A stretch of DNA of 50,169 nucleotides from CAZTTH01 sp964615975 (GCA_964615975.1 CAZTTH010000026.1:1-50169); one strand, 5' to 3'; shown: positions 9,318 through 17,701, counted from the first letter of the stretch. The notes: a model not told the origin generated them from the letters alone. Program-made: numbers and translations.

Positions 9318-9809
9318 ATGAATGAGAAAAATACCCAGAAACGTTACTGGCTTGTAAAGTTTGCGCCGTTCCGAACGCCATGGTCAGAGATTGTCAAACG
9401 TGGGACATTCACCTTGCGCGGAGTTCGCAGCCCTAACGCCCGCAAATATCTGGCCGAAATGCAGCTAGGTGATGCGGTACTTTATTACCATAGTCAGCAG
9501 GAACTTGCTGTAGTTGGAGTTATGGAGGTCACGAGAGAAGAGTATCCCGATCCTACCGCCAATGACCCACAATGGATCACCTGCGATTTTAGTCCCCTTA
9601 TGACCTTGCCACGACCTGTTACGTTAATTGAAATCAAAGCGACTAAATCATTGGCATCTCTATTCTTGGTTCGTCAACCACGTCTCGCCGTTATGCCCTT
9701 GACTTTCGAGCAGTTTCATATCATCGTGCATGAGCTTACTGATCGGGATAACACAGATAACGGAAGCACCAGGGAGAGCACCAGGGTCACCCCTACTATT
9801 TGCAATTAA
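9318..9809 (+). CDS. EVE domain-containing protein
   Basis: A 163-residue single-domain protein of the EVE (DUF55) family. The conserved YWLVKFAP opening strand, the GVRSPNARKYLAEMQLGD helix and turn, the VLYYHS strand and VVGVMEV are all present, followed by the WITCDF-x-PL region and a C-terminal PLTFEQFHIIV helix. EVE domains are PUA-like readers reported to bind modified bases, and many sit in restriction systems. Here it lies 93 nt after the methyltransferase accessory gene, which makes a modified-base reader plausible. ATG at 9318 places the conserved strand ten residues from the start, as usual for the family; ATG at 9291 is an alternative. The C-terminal tail runs into the palindromic repeat at 9784 and may have been altered by it. 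Confidence 0.85.
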   Translation: MNEKNTQKRYWLVKFAPFRTPWSEIVKRGTFTLRGVRSPNARKYLAEMQLGDAVLYYHSQQELAVVGVMEVTREEYPDPTANDPQWITCDFSPLMTLPRPVTLIEIKATKSLASLFLVRQPRLAVMPLTFEQFHIIVHELTDRDNTDNGSTRESTRVTPTICN

Positions 9810-9840
9810 CGTAACGTCATAATTGCAAATAATATGACCC
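9784..9840. repeat. REP-like palindromic element between the EVE gene and a methyltransferase remnant
   Basis: TATTTGCAATTA (9797-9808) and TAATTGCAAATA (9820-9831) are perfect inverted repeats around an 11-nt loop. Outer GGGTCA (9784) and TGACCC (9835) extend the symmetry. The outer motif GGGTCACNCCTACTATTTGC resembles sequences at 44019, 44662 and 50059 in this window, all close to RAYT transposase fragments. The element supplies the last codons of the EVE gene and the apparent ATG of the methyltransferase remnant. Confidence 0.6.
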
Positions 9841-9992
9841 CGTTAGATCTGGTGGATCAAATTCTGACCGCCAAAAAGGCAAATCCCACTGCCGACATCC
9901 AGGCATTGGAAGCCGAAATCGATGAAAACGTATCCCGCCTTTATGGCATAACGCCCGAGGAAATAATAATTGTACAAGAGAGCATGAAGTGA
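9834..9992 (+). pseudogene. 3' remnant of a third Eco57I-type methyltransferase
   Basis: The 52 codons encode LVDQILTAKKANPTADIQ followed by ALEAEIDENVSRLYGITPEE and IIIVQE. This is the characteristic C-terminal tail of Eco57I-type methylases and matches the end of the broken methyltransferase that finishes at 15785 (LVDRI, ATLEREIDERVYRLFALT, EEIQIMEE). Everything upstream is missing; the break coincides with the palindromic element ending at 9840. It therefore is a deletion remnant rather than a functional gene, although its ATG and stop make a short ORF. Its stop overlaps the GTG start of the following toxin-like gene. Confidence 0.7.
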
Positions 9993-10318
9993 AGTCACCA
10001 CCTCGAGATCAGATTTTTACCGATTGTTTTAACCGGATAGTGAGATTGACAAGTGAACGGTTAGCGCACATCCTTGAACATCCCGAGATGGTCGAAATGA
10101 CAGCAGAGATTGAGCGAGTTTTACAAAAGCCCGCAGAGGTCAGAGTATCCAGGTCGGATGCTGCTATTCGGCTGTATTATGAATTCTATCCGCAAACTCG
10201 TTTGGGTGGGAAATGGCTTTGTGTGGTAGTAAAGTATTTACTGGATGATGCGTTCATTATCACAGCTTATTTAACTGACAAATTGAAAGCAGGAGAAACA
10301 TTATGGCCGAAAAAATAA
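9989..10318 (+). CDS. Toxin-like protein of a barnase/EndoU-like (PBECR-type) family
   Basis: A 109-residue protein with a GTG start at 9989, overlapping the methyltransferase remnant stop. It opens with CFNRIVRLTSERLAHILEHP and ends with GKWLCVVVKYLLDDAFIITA followed by YLTDKLKAGETLWPKK. This RLT-ER--HI-EHPEM ... AYLTD layout is one I associate with phage-barnase-EndoU-like small nucleases, which often pair with DUF2283 or similar antitoxins. The conserved His of ILEHPEM and the Tyr/Asp near the end are candidate active residues. The next gene overlaps its 3' end by 16 nt and encodes a DUF2283 protein, so a type II toxin-antitoxin module is likely. Toxicity is inferred. Confidence 0.65.
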   Translation: MKSPPRDQIFTDCFNRIVRLTSERLAHILEHPEMVEMTAEIERVLQKPAEVRVSRSDAAIRLYYEFYPQTRLGGKWLCVVVKYLLDDAFIITAYLTDKLKAGETLWPKK

Positions 10319-10515
10319 AAGTCTGGTTTGACCCAGAAGGGGATTTCCTGGAGGTTCGGTTTTCAGACACTCCTGGATATATGAAAGAGACATCTCATGA
10401 AGCCGTGATGGAGCGGCTGGACGATCAAGGGCGGATCATCGGATTTAGTATCCTTGGCGTGAGCCAATTTAATCCCCAGCATCCTTTAATGGCGGAATTG
10501 ACTGCTGCTAAGTAA
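10303..10515 (+). CDS. DUF2283 protein, probable antitoxin
   Basis: A 70-residue DUF2283 protein. The family pattern is clear: KVWFDPEGDFLEVRFSD, then a variable loop, then VMERLDDQGRIIGFSILGVS. A good Shine-Dalgarno (GCAGGAGAA) lies inside the preceding gene about 7 nt before the ATG. It starts before the toxin-like gene ends, so the two are translated together. DUF2283 members are commonly annotated as antitoxins of DUF4258-type and related toxins. The DNA-binding part that many antitoxins have is not evident here. Confidence 0.75.
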   Translation: MAEKIKVWFDPEGDFLEVRFSDTPGYMKETSHEAVMERLDDQGRIIGFSILGVSQFNPQHPLMAELTAAK

Positions 10516-10550
10516 AAAAGTCATAGAAGCACAGGGGGCATAACTTCCAT

Positions 10551-10679
10551 AAACGCGCCGCCGCTTCGTTGTTGTCCGGTCGTGATGCTCTATTACCAAA
10601 AGCAGCCGAATCGCCAACATCGAATGGCGACGACTTCGATCTGGTCACCTGGCTGGTCATCATGGAGGATAAGATATGA
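10551..10679 (+). pseudogene. 3' remnant of a second PLD-helicase gene
   Basis: In the frame starting at 10551 the DNA encodes KRAAASLLSGRDALLPKAAE, then SPTSNGDDFDLVTWLVI and a TGA at 10677-10679. The intact helicase ends with KRAASGLQSGRDFILPNQEE and NDDFDLVTWLVI. A stretch of 29 nt around 10627-10655 is identical to positions ending near 3753. The rest of the second helicase is deleted. Its stop codon overlaps the ATG of the DUF1016 nuclease (ATGA), so the ancestral order was helicase, DUF1016 nuclease, methyltransferase. Confidence 0.75.
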
Positions 10680-11851
10680 GAAAATCGATTCTGCCCGCCG
10701 ATTATACAACCTTCCTCGCTACCTTGAAAGCACGCATTCGGGATGCGCGTACCACGGCTATTCGAGTTGTCAATCGTGAGCTGATACTGCTTTATTGGGA
10801 CATTGGACGTGCCATCGTCGAAAAGCAGAAAGAGGCGAGCTGGGGCGATGCGATTGTGGAACGACTGGCTGCGGACCTGCGTGCCGAATTTCCCGATATG
10901 CGCGGGTTTTCAGCTGATAACCTTTGGCGGATGCGCCAGTTCTACCAAGATTATTCCTCCGCAGACTTTCTGGAACAGGCTGTTCCAGAAACGATGAAGG
11001 TGGGGAAATATGTTCTGGAACAAGCTGTTCCAGAAGTTAGTTTATCCAATGCTTTTCGTGTTCAGAAAAGGCAACTTTCAATACGTGAACAGGCGGTTCA
11101 AGAATTGGCAGCTTGTGTTCCATGGGGGCATCACATAGAATTACTCAAAAAGGTGAAAGCTCCCGCCGCCCGCCTCTACTACCTCCACGCCACCGTTCAG
11201 TTCGGCTGGAGCCGCAATGTTCTGCTGAATCAAATCAAGGCTGGCGCCTATGAGCGGGGAGTGATAGACAAGAAAACCCACAACTTCAAATTGGCTCTGC
11301 CGGAGCACTTGGCGGAACAGGCTGACGAGATGATGAAGAGCCGCTACAACCTGGAGTTTCTTGGCATCGGTCACGCCATCAAGGAACGAGAATTGGAGGA
11401 TCGCCTTGTCGATCACCTGCAACGATTTCTATTGGAACTGGGTTATGGTTTCTGCTTTGTTGGTCGCCAATATCGAATTATCCTGGGGCAAAAAGAATAC
11501 TTTGTGGACCTTCTGTTTTATCACCGATTCCTCAAGGCAATGGTGGCTTTTGACCTGAAGATTGGCCCATTCGAGCCCGAACACGCCGGCAAGATGGATT
11601 TCTACCTGAACCTGTTAAACGACAAAGAACGCGGCTCGGATGACCAGCCCTCCATCGGCATCATCCTCTGCGCCGAAAAAGACGATATCGAAGTCGAGTT
11701 CGCACTCAAGACCAAGACCAATCCGATTGGCGTCGCCGAATATCAGCTTCAACAAAGTTTGCCCGCAAAGTTCAAGGGAAAGCTCCCCACCGCCCGCCAA
11801 CTCTCGGATGCGGTCCGCCACGCTTTGCCCAAACCCACCAAAAGGTCTTAA
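10676..11851 (+). CDS. DUF1016 (YhcG-type) PD-(D/E)XK nuclease
   Basis: A 391-residue DUF1016 protein. The N-terminal domain has the usual ELILLYWDIGRAIVEKQ and GFSADNLWRMRQFY segments; the C-terminal nuclease domain has GRQYRI, YFVDLLFYHRFLKAMVAFDL and the GPFEPEHAGKMDFYL stretch. The probable active site is D278 with D293-x-K295. Such proteins occur widely in defence islands and next to type I or IIG restriction genes. Residues 100-105 and 115-120 (EQAVPE twice) are encoded by two perfect palindromes and look inserted; the family's own EQAVQEL...PWGHH motif follows at 138. It is coupled by ATGA to the helicase remnant upstream and ends five bases before the next gene. Confidence 0.9.
   Translation: MRKSILPADYTTFLATLKARIRDARTTAIRVVNRELILLYWDIGRAIVEKQKEASWGDAIVERLAADLRAEFPDMRGFSADNLWRMRQFYQDYSSADFLEQAVPETMKVGKYVLEQAVPEVSLSNAFRVQKRQLSIREQAVQELAACVPWGHHIELLKKVKAPAARLYYLHATVQFGWSRNVLLNQIKAGAYERGVIDKKTHNFKLALPEHLAEQADEMMKSRYNLEFLGIGHAIKERELEDRLVDHLQRFLLELGYGFCFVGRQYRIILGQKEYFVDLLFYHRFLKAMVAFDLKIGPFEPEHAGKMDFYLNLLNDKERGSDDQPSIGIILCAEKDDIEVEFALKTKTNPIGVAEYQLQQSLPAKFKGKLPTARQLSDAVRHALPKPTKRS
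10967..11035. repeat. Two palindromes inside the DUF1016 coding region
   Basis: TTTCTGGAACA-GGC-TGTTCCAGAAA (10967-10991, 11-bp arms) and TTCTGGAACA-AGC-TGTTCCAGAA (11013-11035, 10-bp arms) are perfect inverted repeats. Both are read in the same frame as LEQAVPE. A third, degenerate form lies at 11086-11100 (TGAAC-GTTCA arms). The shared core CA[AG]GCTG also occurs in the palindromes within the broken methyltransferase downstream. Confidence 0.6.
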
Positions 11852-12755
11852 CTCAATGATAGACACCAACCAACGCGAAGCCATCAAAACCGCCCTCAAG
11901 GAGTTTAACAACATACCGTTCGTAGCGGCTGCCAACAATTTTTTCGCCGCTCTCGGTTATGCCTCCGACCGCAGCCTGCCAATCGCCACACCACAGCAAT
12001 TCCGTGAACAGCTCGACCCGAATGGCATTCTCACAGATCGCGAAAGCGAGTCCCTGGATAAACTCAACTCTCTGCATCTTCTGTTTCAGTTAACCGATAC
12101 CGAACTCGTTGTTCAAAGTGAACTTTTCGATGCCCCTCACACCGTTCAATCCACCGAAATTAAGTCCTACCTCTTCTTTGCCGCCGAGCTGCCGCCGGGG
12201 CATTATCCTCGGAGCATGCTGGCAACTCTGGTCCGCGCCGTCAACAAACCATTGTTGATGCCTGTGCTTATCATTTTCAAACATGGCAATACGGTATCGA
12301 TCGGCATCATTCACCGACGCCCGCACAAACGCAATCTTGATGCGGATGTCCTTGAAAAGGTCACCCTGATCAAGGATATCCGCTTCGCCAATCCCCATCG
12401 CGCCCATATTGAAATTTTATATGATTTGTCCCTGGCGAAGCTATGCCAGACGCAACCTGGCAAGGAGCCAATCACCAACTTTAACGCTTTGCATCGTGCC
12501 TGGCTGAAAACCCTCGACACTTCCGAACTCAATAGCAACTTTTACAAGAAAATCGCCAACTGGTATTTCTGGGCGCTTGATCATGTAAAATTTCCCAAGA
12601 AAGCGCCCAAGGATGCCAATGATCGTGACGCCTTCAGCCTCATACGTCTGCTTACCCGCTTGATCTTCTGTTGGTTCGTGAAAGAAAAGAAGCTTATTCC
12701 CGAAGCGCTGTTTAATGAACAGGCATTGAACACACTGCTCAAAGGCTTCGCACCG

Positions 12756-12900
12756 GGTGGCGCGGGCTGCCAGCCCTCTTCTGGTATTCCCCCACCCGCC
12801 TCTGGTATTCCCCCACCCGCTTGTGGCAGTGGTGTGGGCAGCCTGCCCACCTCTGGCTTGGTCTCATCCATGGAAAATCATGAACAAGACGCTCATGCCA
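12756..12900. repeat. Repeat-derived insertion in the broken methyltransferase, with palindromes and a tandem repeat
   Basis: Compared with the intact methyltransferase, about 50 codons are added just before the conserved YYKAILQNLFF block. The insert holds GGGCT-GCC-AGCCC (12764-12776), a 20-bp direct repeat TCTGGTATTCCCCCACCCGC at 12780 and 12801, and GTGGGCA-GCC-TGCCCAC (12834-12850). It keeps the reading frame and translates to low-complexity SGIPPPA and GSLPTSG peptides ending in QDAHAT, a peptide I recall as recurring in repeat-derived inserts of environmental genomes. Confidence 0.6.
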
Positions 12901-14005
12901 CGTATTCCAATTCTGTTTATTACAAAGCGATCCTGCAAAACCTATTTTTCGCCACGCTCAATACTGAGATGAATATGCCGGGTGAACCACCCAACCGCCG
13001 CTTCAGCAATCAACAACGCGATGATCACATGATTCACACGGTCTGGCGCTATGAAAACTGCATTGCCGATGTCCGCGATTTTCAATCACTCTTCAAGAAC
13101 ATCCCCTTCCTTAATGGGGGTCTGTTTGATTGCATGATGACCGTGAGGGCACGCAGGAAATACGTATTGATGGATTTTCCGATACGCCGAAAAACCAACC
13201 CATTGTTCCAGACTTTCTGTTTTTCGGCGACGAACGCGAAGTCAATCTCAGCGCCGCTTATGGCAATGCCAAATTTAATCGCGTTAAAGTCCGCGGTCTG
13301 ATTCACATATTTGAAGATTATAAGTTTACCATTGAAGAAAATACCCCAATCGAAGAAGACGTGGCGCTTGATCCCGAATTACTCGGCCATGTCTTCGAGA
13401 ATTTGTTGGCTGACTTCAACCCAGAGACCGGTTCAGTCGCGCGCAAATCCACCGGTTCATTTTATACCCCCCGGGTAGTGGTTAATTTCATGGTGGATGA
13501 GGCCTTGCTTGCCTACTTGCGGAATCAATTACTCGCGAATAAAAATTCGCGGAATATTCAAAAATCATCCTCATTATCGGCAGTTGAAGATAAACTTCGC
13601 GATCTTTTTGATTGGGAAATCGAGAAACATCCATTCGCGACCGCCGAAGTCAAATGTCTTATTAATGCCATTCATAACCTCAAGGCAATCGATATCGCGT
13701 GTGGATCAGGCGCGTTCCCAATGGGTCTGCTCATGAAACTCGTCTGGATTCTAAAAAAACTCGACCCGGGCAATGAACAGTGGAAAGCCGTCCAACTTGC
13801 CGCCATCCCGGATGTCCATCTGCGCGCGGCTGCTGAACGTGTCTTCGTTGGCAACCTTCCCGATTATACCCGCAAGCTTTACCTCATTGAAAATTGTCTT
13901 TATGGCGTCGACATCCAGCCGATTGCGGTTCAAATCGCCAAGTTGCGGTTCTTTATCTCACTGATAGTTGACCAAAAGGTGGAAGAGTCAGTCAGCTCCT
14001 CTTTT

Positions 14006-14081
14006 CAGGGGCAAGCTGCCCCTGCTACTGCTACCTGCTACTGCTACCTCGCTTCAGGGGCAGGCTGCCCCTGCTACTGCT
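14006..14081. repeat. Two palindromic units at the second frameshift of the broken methyltransferase
   Basis: CAGGGGCA-AGC-TGCCCCTG (14006-14024) and CAGGGGCA-GGC-TGCCCCTG (14055-14073) are perfect palindromes, each followed by CTACTGCT. They start 49 nt apart, so the same peptide QGQAAPATA is read in two different frames. Removing one 49-nt unit would join the upstream frame directly to the downstream frame. Confidence 0.65.
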
Positions 14082-15781
14082 TGGAACATGGGCATCCTCC
14101 CGCTGCCCAACCTGGAAACCCGCATCGTTGCCGCCAATTCCTTGTTGGGCCTCAAACGCGGACAAATGATGATGCCGACCAATGAGATTACCGCCTTGGA
14201 AGCCGAATTACGTCAAGTCCGTCATGACTACTTCACCGCCCGCCGTTATGATGACAAAAAGAAACTCCGCAAAAAGGACCGCGCCGTCTGCGAACAGCTC
14301 GCCATTGCTTTAGAGACCAGCGGCGAATGTTCCGGCACGGATGCCGATCGACTTGCCAAGTGGAATCCCTACAATACCAATCTGGCCGCCGACTTCTTTG
14401 ATCCTGGTTGGATGTTTGGCATCAAGGATGGTTTTGATATTTCCATCGGTAATCCGCCCTACGTCCGGCAGGAGGAAATCAAGGAGTTCAAACCGTTGTT
14501 CAAGGAGCAGTTCGAATGTTTTACCGGCGTGGCCGATCTATATGTGTATTTCTACGAAAGGTCATTCCAGATTCTCAAAATCGGTGGTGTCCTCAGTTTC
14601 ATCTCTTCGAACAAGTATTTCCGTGCCGGTTATGGTCAATTGCTTCGTTGGTTCCTGAGTTATTGCGGCAATATCCGGTTACTTCTTGACTTCGGCGATG
14701 CGCCGGTTTTTACCGCGATTGCTTATCCCAGCATCATCGTCGCACAAAAGAAGTTAACTCTGGAATCGGGACAAATACCCAAATCAAAGATCATCCATCC
14801 ATCTCAGATGCCGACCGGAGATAACTCCGTTGCCGTGCAAACCTGGGATCCCATACTCGATGTGGCGGATTTCCCGGCGGTTTTTCAGCGACAATCGTTT
14901 GGTCTCGTGCAGCGCGAACTCAAACCCGATGGCTGGCGGCTGGAATCACCGGCAGCGCTGAGACTGCTGGAAAAACTGCGCCGCGCCGGTCAACCCTTGG
15001 GGGAATACGTCAAGGGCAGGTTTTATCGCGGCATTTTGACTGGATTAAATGAAGCCTTTGTCGTTGATCGTACCACCCGCGACCGCCTGATTGCTGAACA
15101 CCCATCTTCCGCCGAGATTCTCAAACCATTCCTCCGTGGACGTGACGTCAAACGTTGGCGGGTAGAGCCGCAAGATCTATGGTTGATCTTTACACGGCAT
15201 GGTATCGATATCATAGCGTATCCTGCGATTCATGAGTATTTGAAGAATTTCAAAAAGCGATTAATGCCGGGAACTCCGAACGGTAGAAAACCGGGCAATT
15301 ATAAATGGTATGAGATACAGGATAATATCGCCTACTGGCAGGAATTTGAGCAATCGAAGATAATAATCCCAGCTATAGCCGAATCAACGGCTTATGCATC
15401 TGACACAAAAGGGTTTTTCAGTAACGATAAAACATCAATCTGTGTTGCATCCAATCTGAATTATACCTTGGCCCTGCTGAATTCGAGTGTACTTTGGTGG
15501 TTGATTCGGAAAACTGCTGCGACTAAACAAGGTGGTTTCTATGAGTTCAAGCCGATGTATGTCAGTCAAATCCCCATCCCCAACGCTCCAACTGCCGAGC
15601 AAAAAACCTTGGAAAACCTGGTCGATCGCATCATCACATTAAAACAATGTGACTCAAGCATTCCTACCAACACCAACTCAGACAATAATATTGCCACCCT
15701 CGAGCGTGAAATCGACGAACGGGTCTATCGCCTTTTCGCTCTCACCCTCGAGGAAATCCAAATCATGGAAGAGTGTACTCG

Positions 15782-16657
15782 ATGATGAAATCCAAAGTCT
15801 TTAGTGAACGCCACGGAAAGGCATTAAAAGAGAAGAAAATTCAGATTAGTTTACGACAGGAACTGAGAAAAAGTCTCGTTCATCTTTTTCATCAATATTC
15901 ACAATGGGATTACGATAACGAGAAGATTAATACCGTCTCATCTGCAATTCTTAGTCGACGTGGCTGGGACTTTCTTCAACGGTGGGATGGCAAGCAAATG
16001 ACCCAAGTCGAAAATTTTGAGGATTTCATTGAACACGGTACACCACATCATGTTCTTGATGCTATAGAATTATTTATAGAACAGATTCACAATGAGCAAC
16101 ATCAAGGATTCATTTCGGAGCTTAACAATTTGTTTGAAATCCACCATTCGCCAATCAGATTCTTCCGCAATGAGTTCTACGTGGTTGATTCGGCCTTTCT
16201 TGAATCTGCAATTTTATCCGAAGCTCAAAAACTACTTGAAACCACTGGATTTAATGGCGCTTTGGATGAATTTATGCAAGCGCGTGGTGCATACATGGAA
16301 AAAGATTTCAAACGGACAATCCTCATGGCCAATCATGCTCTTGAGAGCACAATGAAAGCGATTTTGGAGATGCCAAATAGACGGACTAGCGAGTTGATCA
16401 AAAAGGTATGTCATTCCGGCCTGGTCCCCAGTTACTATGAGGGATTCCTAGATTCATTTCATGACTTTGTCAGCATTGTCCCTACCACCCGCGACAATGA
16501 AGCCGGTCATGGACAAGGAAAGGAGATAAAGGAAATATCGCCAGCTCTAGCCGAACTATCTTTGCATCTTTCTGGTAGCATGATCGTATTTCTGATCAAG
16601 CGTCATATTGAAAAAGAACATCAACCCCAAAAGGCAATGGATGATGTTCCATTTTGA
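15782..16657 (+). CDS. AbiJ/HEPN-like abortive infection protein
   Basis: A 291-residue protein whose N-terminus (KVFSERHGK) resembles AbiJ N-terminal domains. Its C-terminal half is helical and HEPN-like: AHY-like GAYMEKDFKRTILMANHALE and STMKAILE, then LIKKVCHSGLVPSYYEG and TTRDNEAGHG. R237-x5-H243 fits the HEPN ribonuclease motif R-x4-6-H. Members of this group act in abortive infection by RNA cleavage. The ATG at 15782 overlaps the methyltransferase stop (ATGA) and is preferred to the GTG at 15773. Coupling places it as the last gene of the second module. Family placement is from remembered patterns. Confidence 0.7.
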   Translation: MMKSKVFSERHGKALKEKKIQISLRQELRKSLVHLFHQYSQWDYDNEKINTVSSAILSRRGWDFLQRWDGKQMTQVENFEDFIEHGTPHHVLDAIELFIEQIHNEQHQGFISELNNLFEIHHSPIRFFRNEFYVVDSAFLESAILSEAQKLLETTGFNGALDEFMQARGAYMEKDFKRTILMANHALESTMKAILEMPNRRTSELIKKVCHSGLVPSYYEGFLDSFHDFVSIVPTTRDNEAGHGQGKEIKEISPALAELSLHLSGSMIVFLIKRHIEKEHQPQKAMDDVPF

Positions 16658-16774
16658 TAAGTAATGAAGGGATGGTAAAATCAAATGGGAATTTCTATTG
16701 AAAACGGACTTCAAACAAATTCGTGTTGTATACCAATTACAGTTTGATTTCTGATACTAATCATTGATCTAACA

Positions 16775-17566
16775 ATGAACCCAACTTATGTCATTTACAT
16801 TGACGAATCAGGAGACGAAGGATTTTCGTTTGGTAAAGGCAGCTCGGATTGGTTTGTTTTATCTGCAATAATTATCCGGAAAGCCAAAGATCTCGAAACA
16901 GTTAAACTAGTCGATGTTGTTCGGTCAAAACTTTCTAAGCCTGATCGGAAACCACTACATTTCCGCGATCTTAAGCACGAACAAAGATTAGTGTTTATCG
17001 ATGCCATTAGTCGTGGTTCAATACGTTGTTTAACAGTAATGACCCATAAGCCTTCTCTCAAAGAGCCAGAAAAATTCCAAGAACGATATCACCTTTATTT
17101 TTACAATGTGAGATATTTGCTGGAGCGAGTTTCATGGTTTTGCCGAGATCATCGCACTAATCTTGATAAAGGTGATGGGAGTGTAGAAATTATATTTTCG
17201 AATCGCTCAAGTATGTCGTATGATGACCTTCGCCTTTACTTGGAAAGATTGAAAATCCAGGTTCAAGCTTTGGATATTCGAATAGATTGGTCGATTATTA
17301 AAACAGATCAAATCACTGCTTTTCCAGCCGGTAGACGGATGGGATTACAAATTGCAGATGCTGTCGCAAGTAGTTTTTACTATTCCGTTCAACCATCCCA
17401 ATATGGATTTGTCGAAGGCCGATATGCCAGAATGCTTAAACAAGTCATTTATCACCATCATGGTGTATTTATAGGTTATGGCTTAAAATTCTGGCCGCGC
17501 GAATCGGACAGTGTGTGGAAAAACGACACCCGATATGATTGGCTGCATGATGAATATTTGAGGTAA
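16775..17566 (+). CDS. Stand-alone DUF3800 protein (RNase H-like fold)
   Basis: A 263-residue DUF3800 protein. The diagnostic YIDESGDEG is at the N-terminus (D10, E11), followed by LHFRDLKHEQR, then a long helical middle, and LQIADAVASSFYY with D195 near the C-terminus. These acidic residues match a predicted RNase H-like metal site. DUF3800 genes are frequent in defence islands and mobile elements, with unclear function. It is separated from the AbiJ-like gene by 117 nt in which nothing else is visible. The related domain fused to the first methyltransferase is divergent from this one, so it is not a simple local copy. Confidence 0.85.
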   Translation: MNPTYVIYIDESGDEGFSFGKGSSDWFVLSAIIIRKAKDLETVKLVDVVRSKLSKPDRKPLHFRDLKHEQRLVFIDAISRGSIRCLTVMTHKPSLKEPEKFQERYHLYFYNVRYLLERVSWFCRDHRTNLDKGDGSVEIIFSNRSSMSYDDLRLYLERLKIQVQALDIRIDWSIIKTDQITAFPAGRRMGLQIADAVASSFYYSVQPSQYGFVEGRYARMLKQVIYHHHGVFIGYGLKFWPRESDSVWKNDTRYDWLHDEYLR

Positions 17567-17701
17567 GGTATAGGTCCTGGGACTCAGGATCCCACCCACT
17601 AGGGGTTGCCGTCCTTGCGAACGACCAGAGTTTTATCCCACGCATACCTATTCAATCATATAGAATATAATAAATTGCAAAAGTTTCAAGAGTTTTGAAA
17701 T

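Larger units (their letters stand above)
11856..15785 (+). pseudogene. Second Eco57I-type DNA methyltransferase, broken by two frameshifts
   Basis: Homologous to the methyltransferase at 4000 over most of its length. The ATG at 11856 opens frame A (to 13301). After GLFDC near 13131 the homology continues in another frame (DDREG, IRIDGFSDTP, PIEEDVALDPELLG, STGSFYTPRVV, motif I ACGSGAFPMG near 13691). Near 14054 it returns to frame A with LPNLETRIVAANS, NPPY at 14451 and a target-recognition region to the stop. The first lesion looks like one lost base. The second lies in a repeat whose two copies are 49 nt apart. An extra ~50-codon repeat-derived insert is at 12756-12900. No slippery sequence is apparent, so the gene is probably inactive unless these are assembly errors. 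Without lesions it would give about 1300 residues and no DUF3800 domain. The stop overlaps the next ATG (ATGA). Confidence 0.85.

Noticed and set aside
415..9809. A BREX or DISARM system
   Set aside because: A helicase and a PglX-like methylase are present, but no pglZ, brxC, drmA, drmB or similar gene is nearby, and the helicase has an N-terminal PLD domain.
12780..12820. CRISPR-like repeats
   Set aside because: Only two 20-bp copies separated by one base within a reading frame; there are no spacers and no cas genes.
13120..13140. Programmed frameshift in the second methyltransferase
   Set aside because: No slippery heptamer, downstream pseudoknot-like stem or internal Shine-Dalgarno could be seen, and a second shift lies 900 nt later, so mutation or sequencing error is simpler.
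17567..17701. tRNA-like or attachment site before the PLD-like gene
   Set aside because: Short TGGGA/TCCCA symmetry was checked, but no cloverleaf, anticodon arm or matching repeat at the other end of the island was found.
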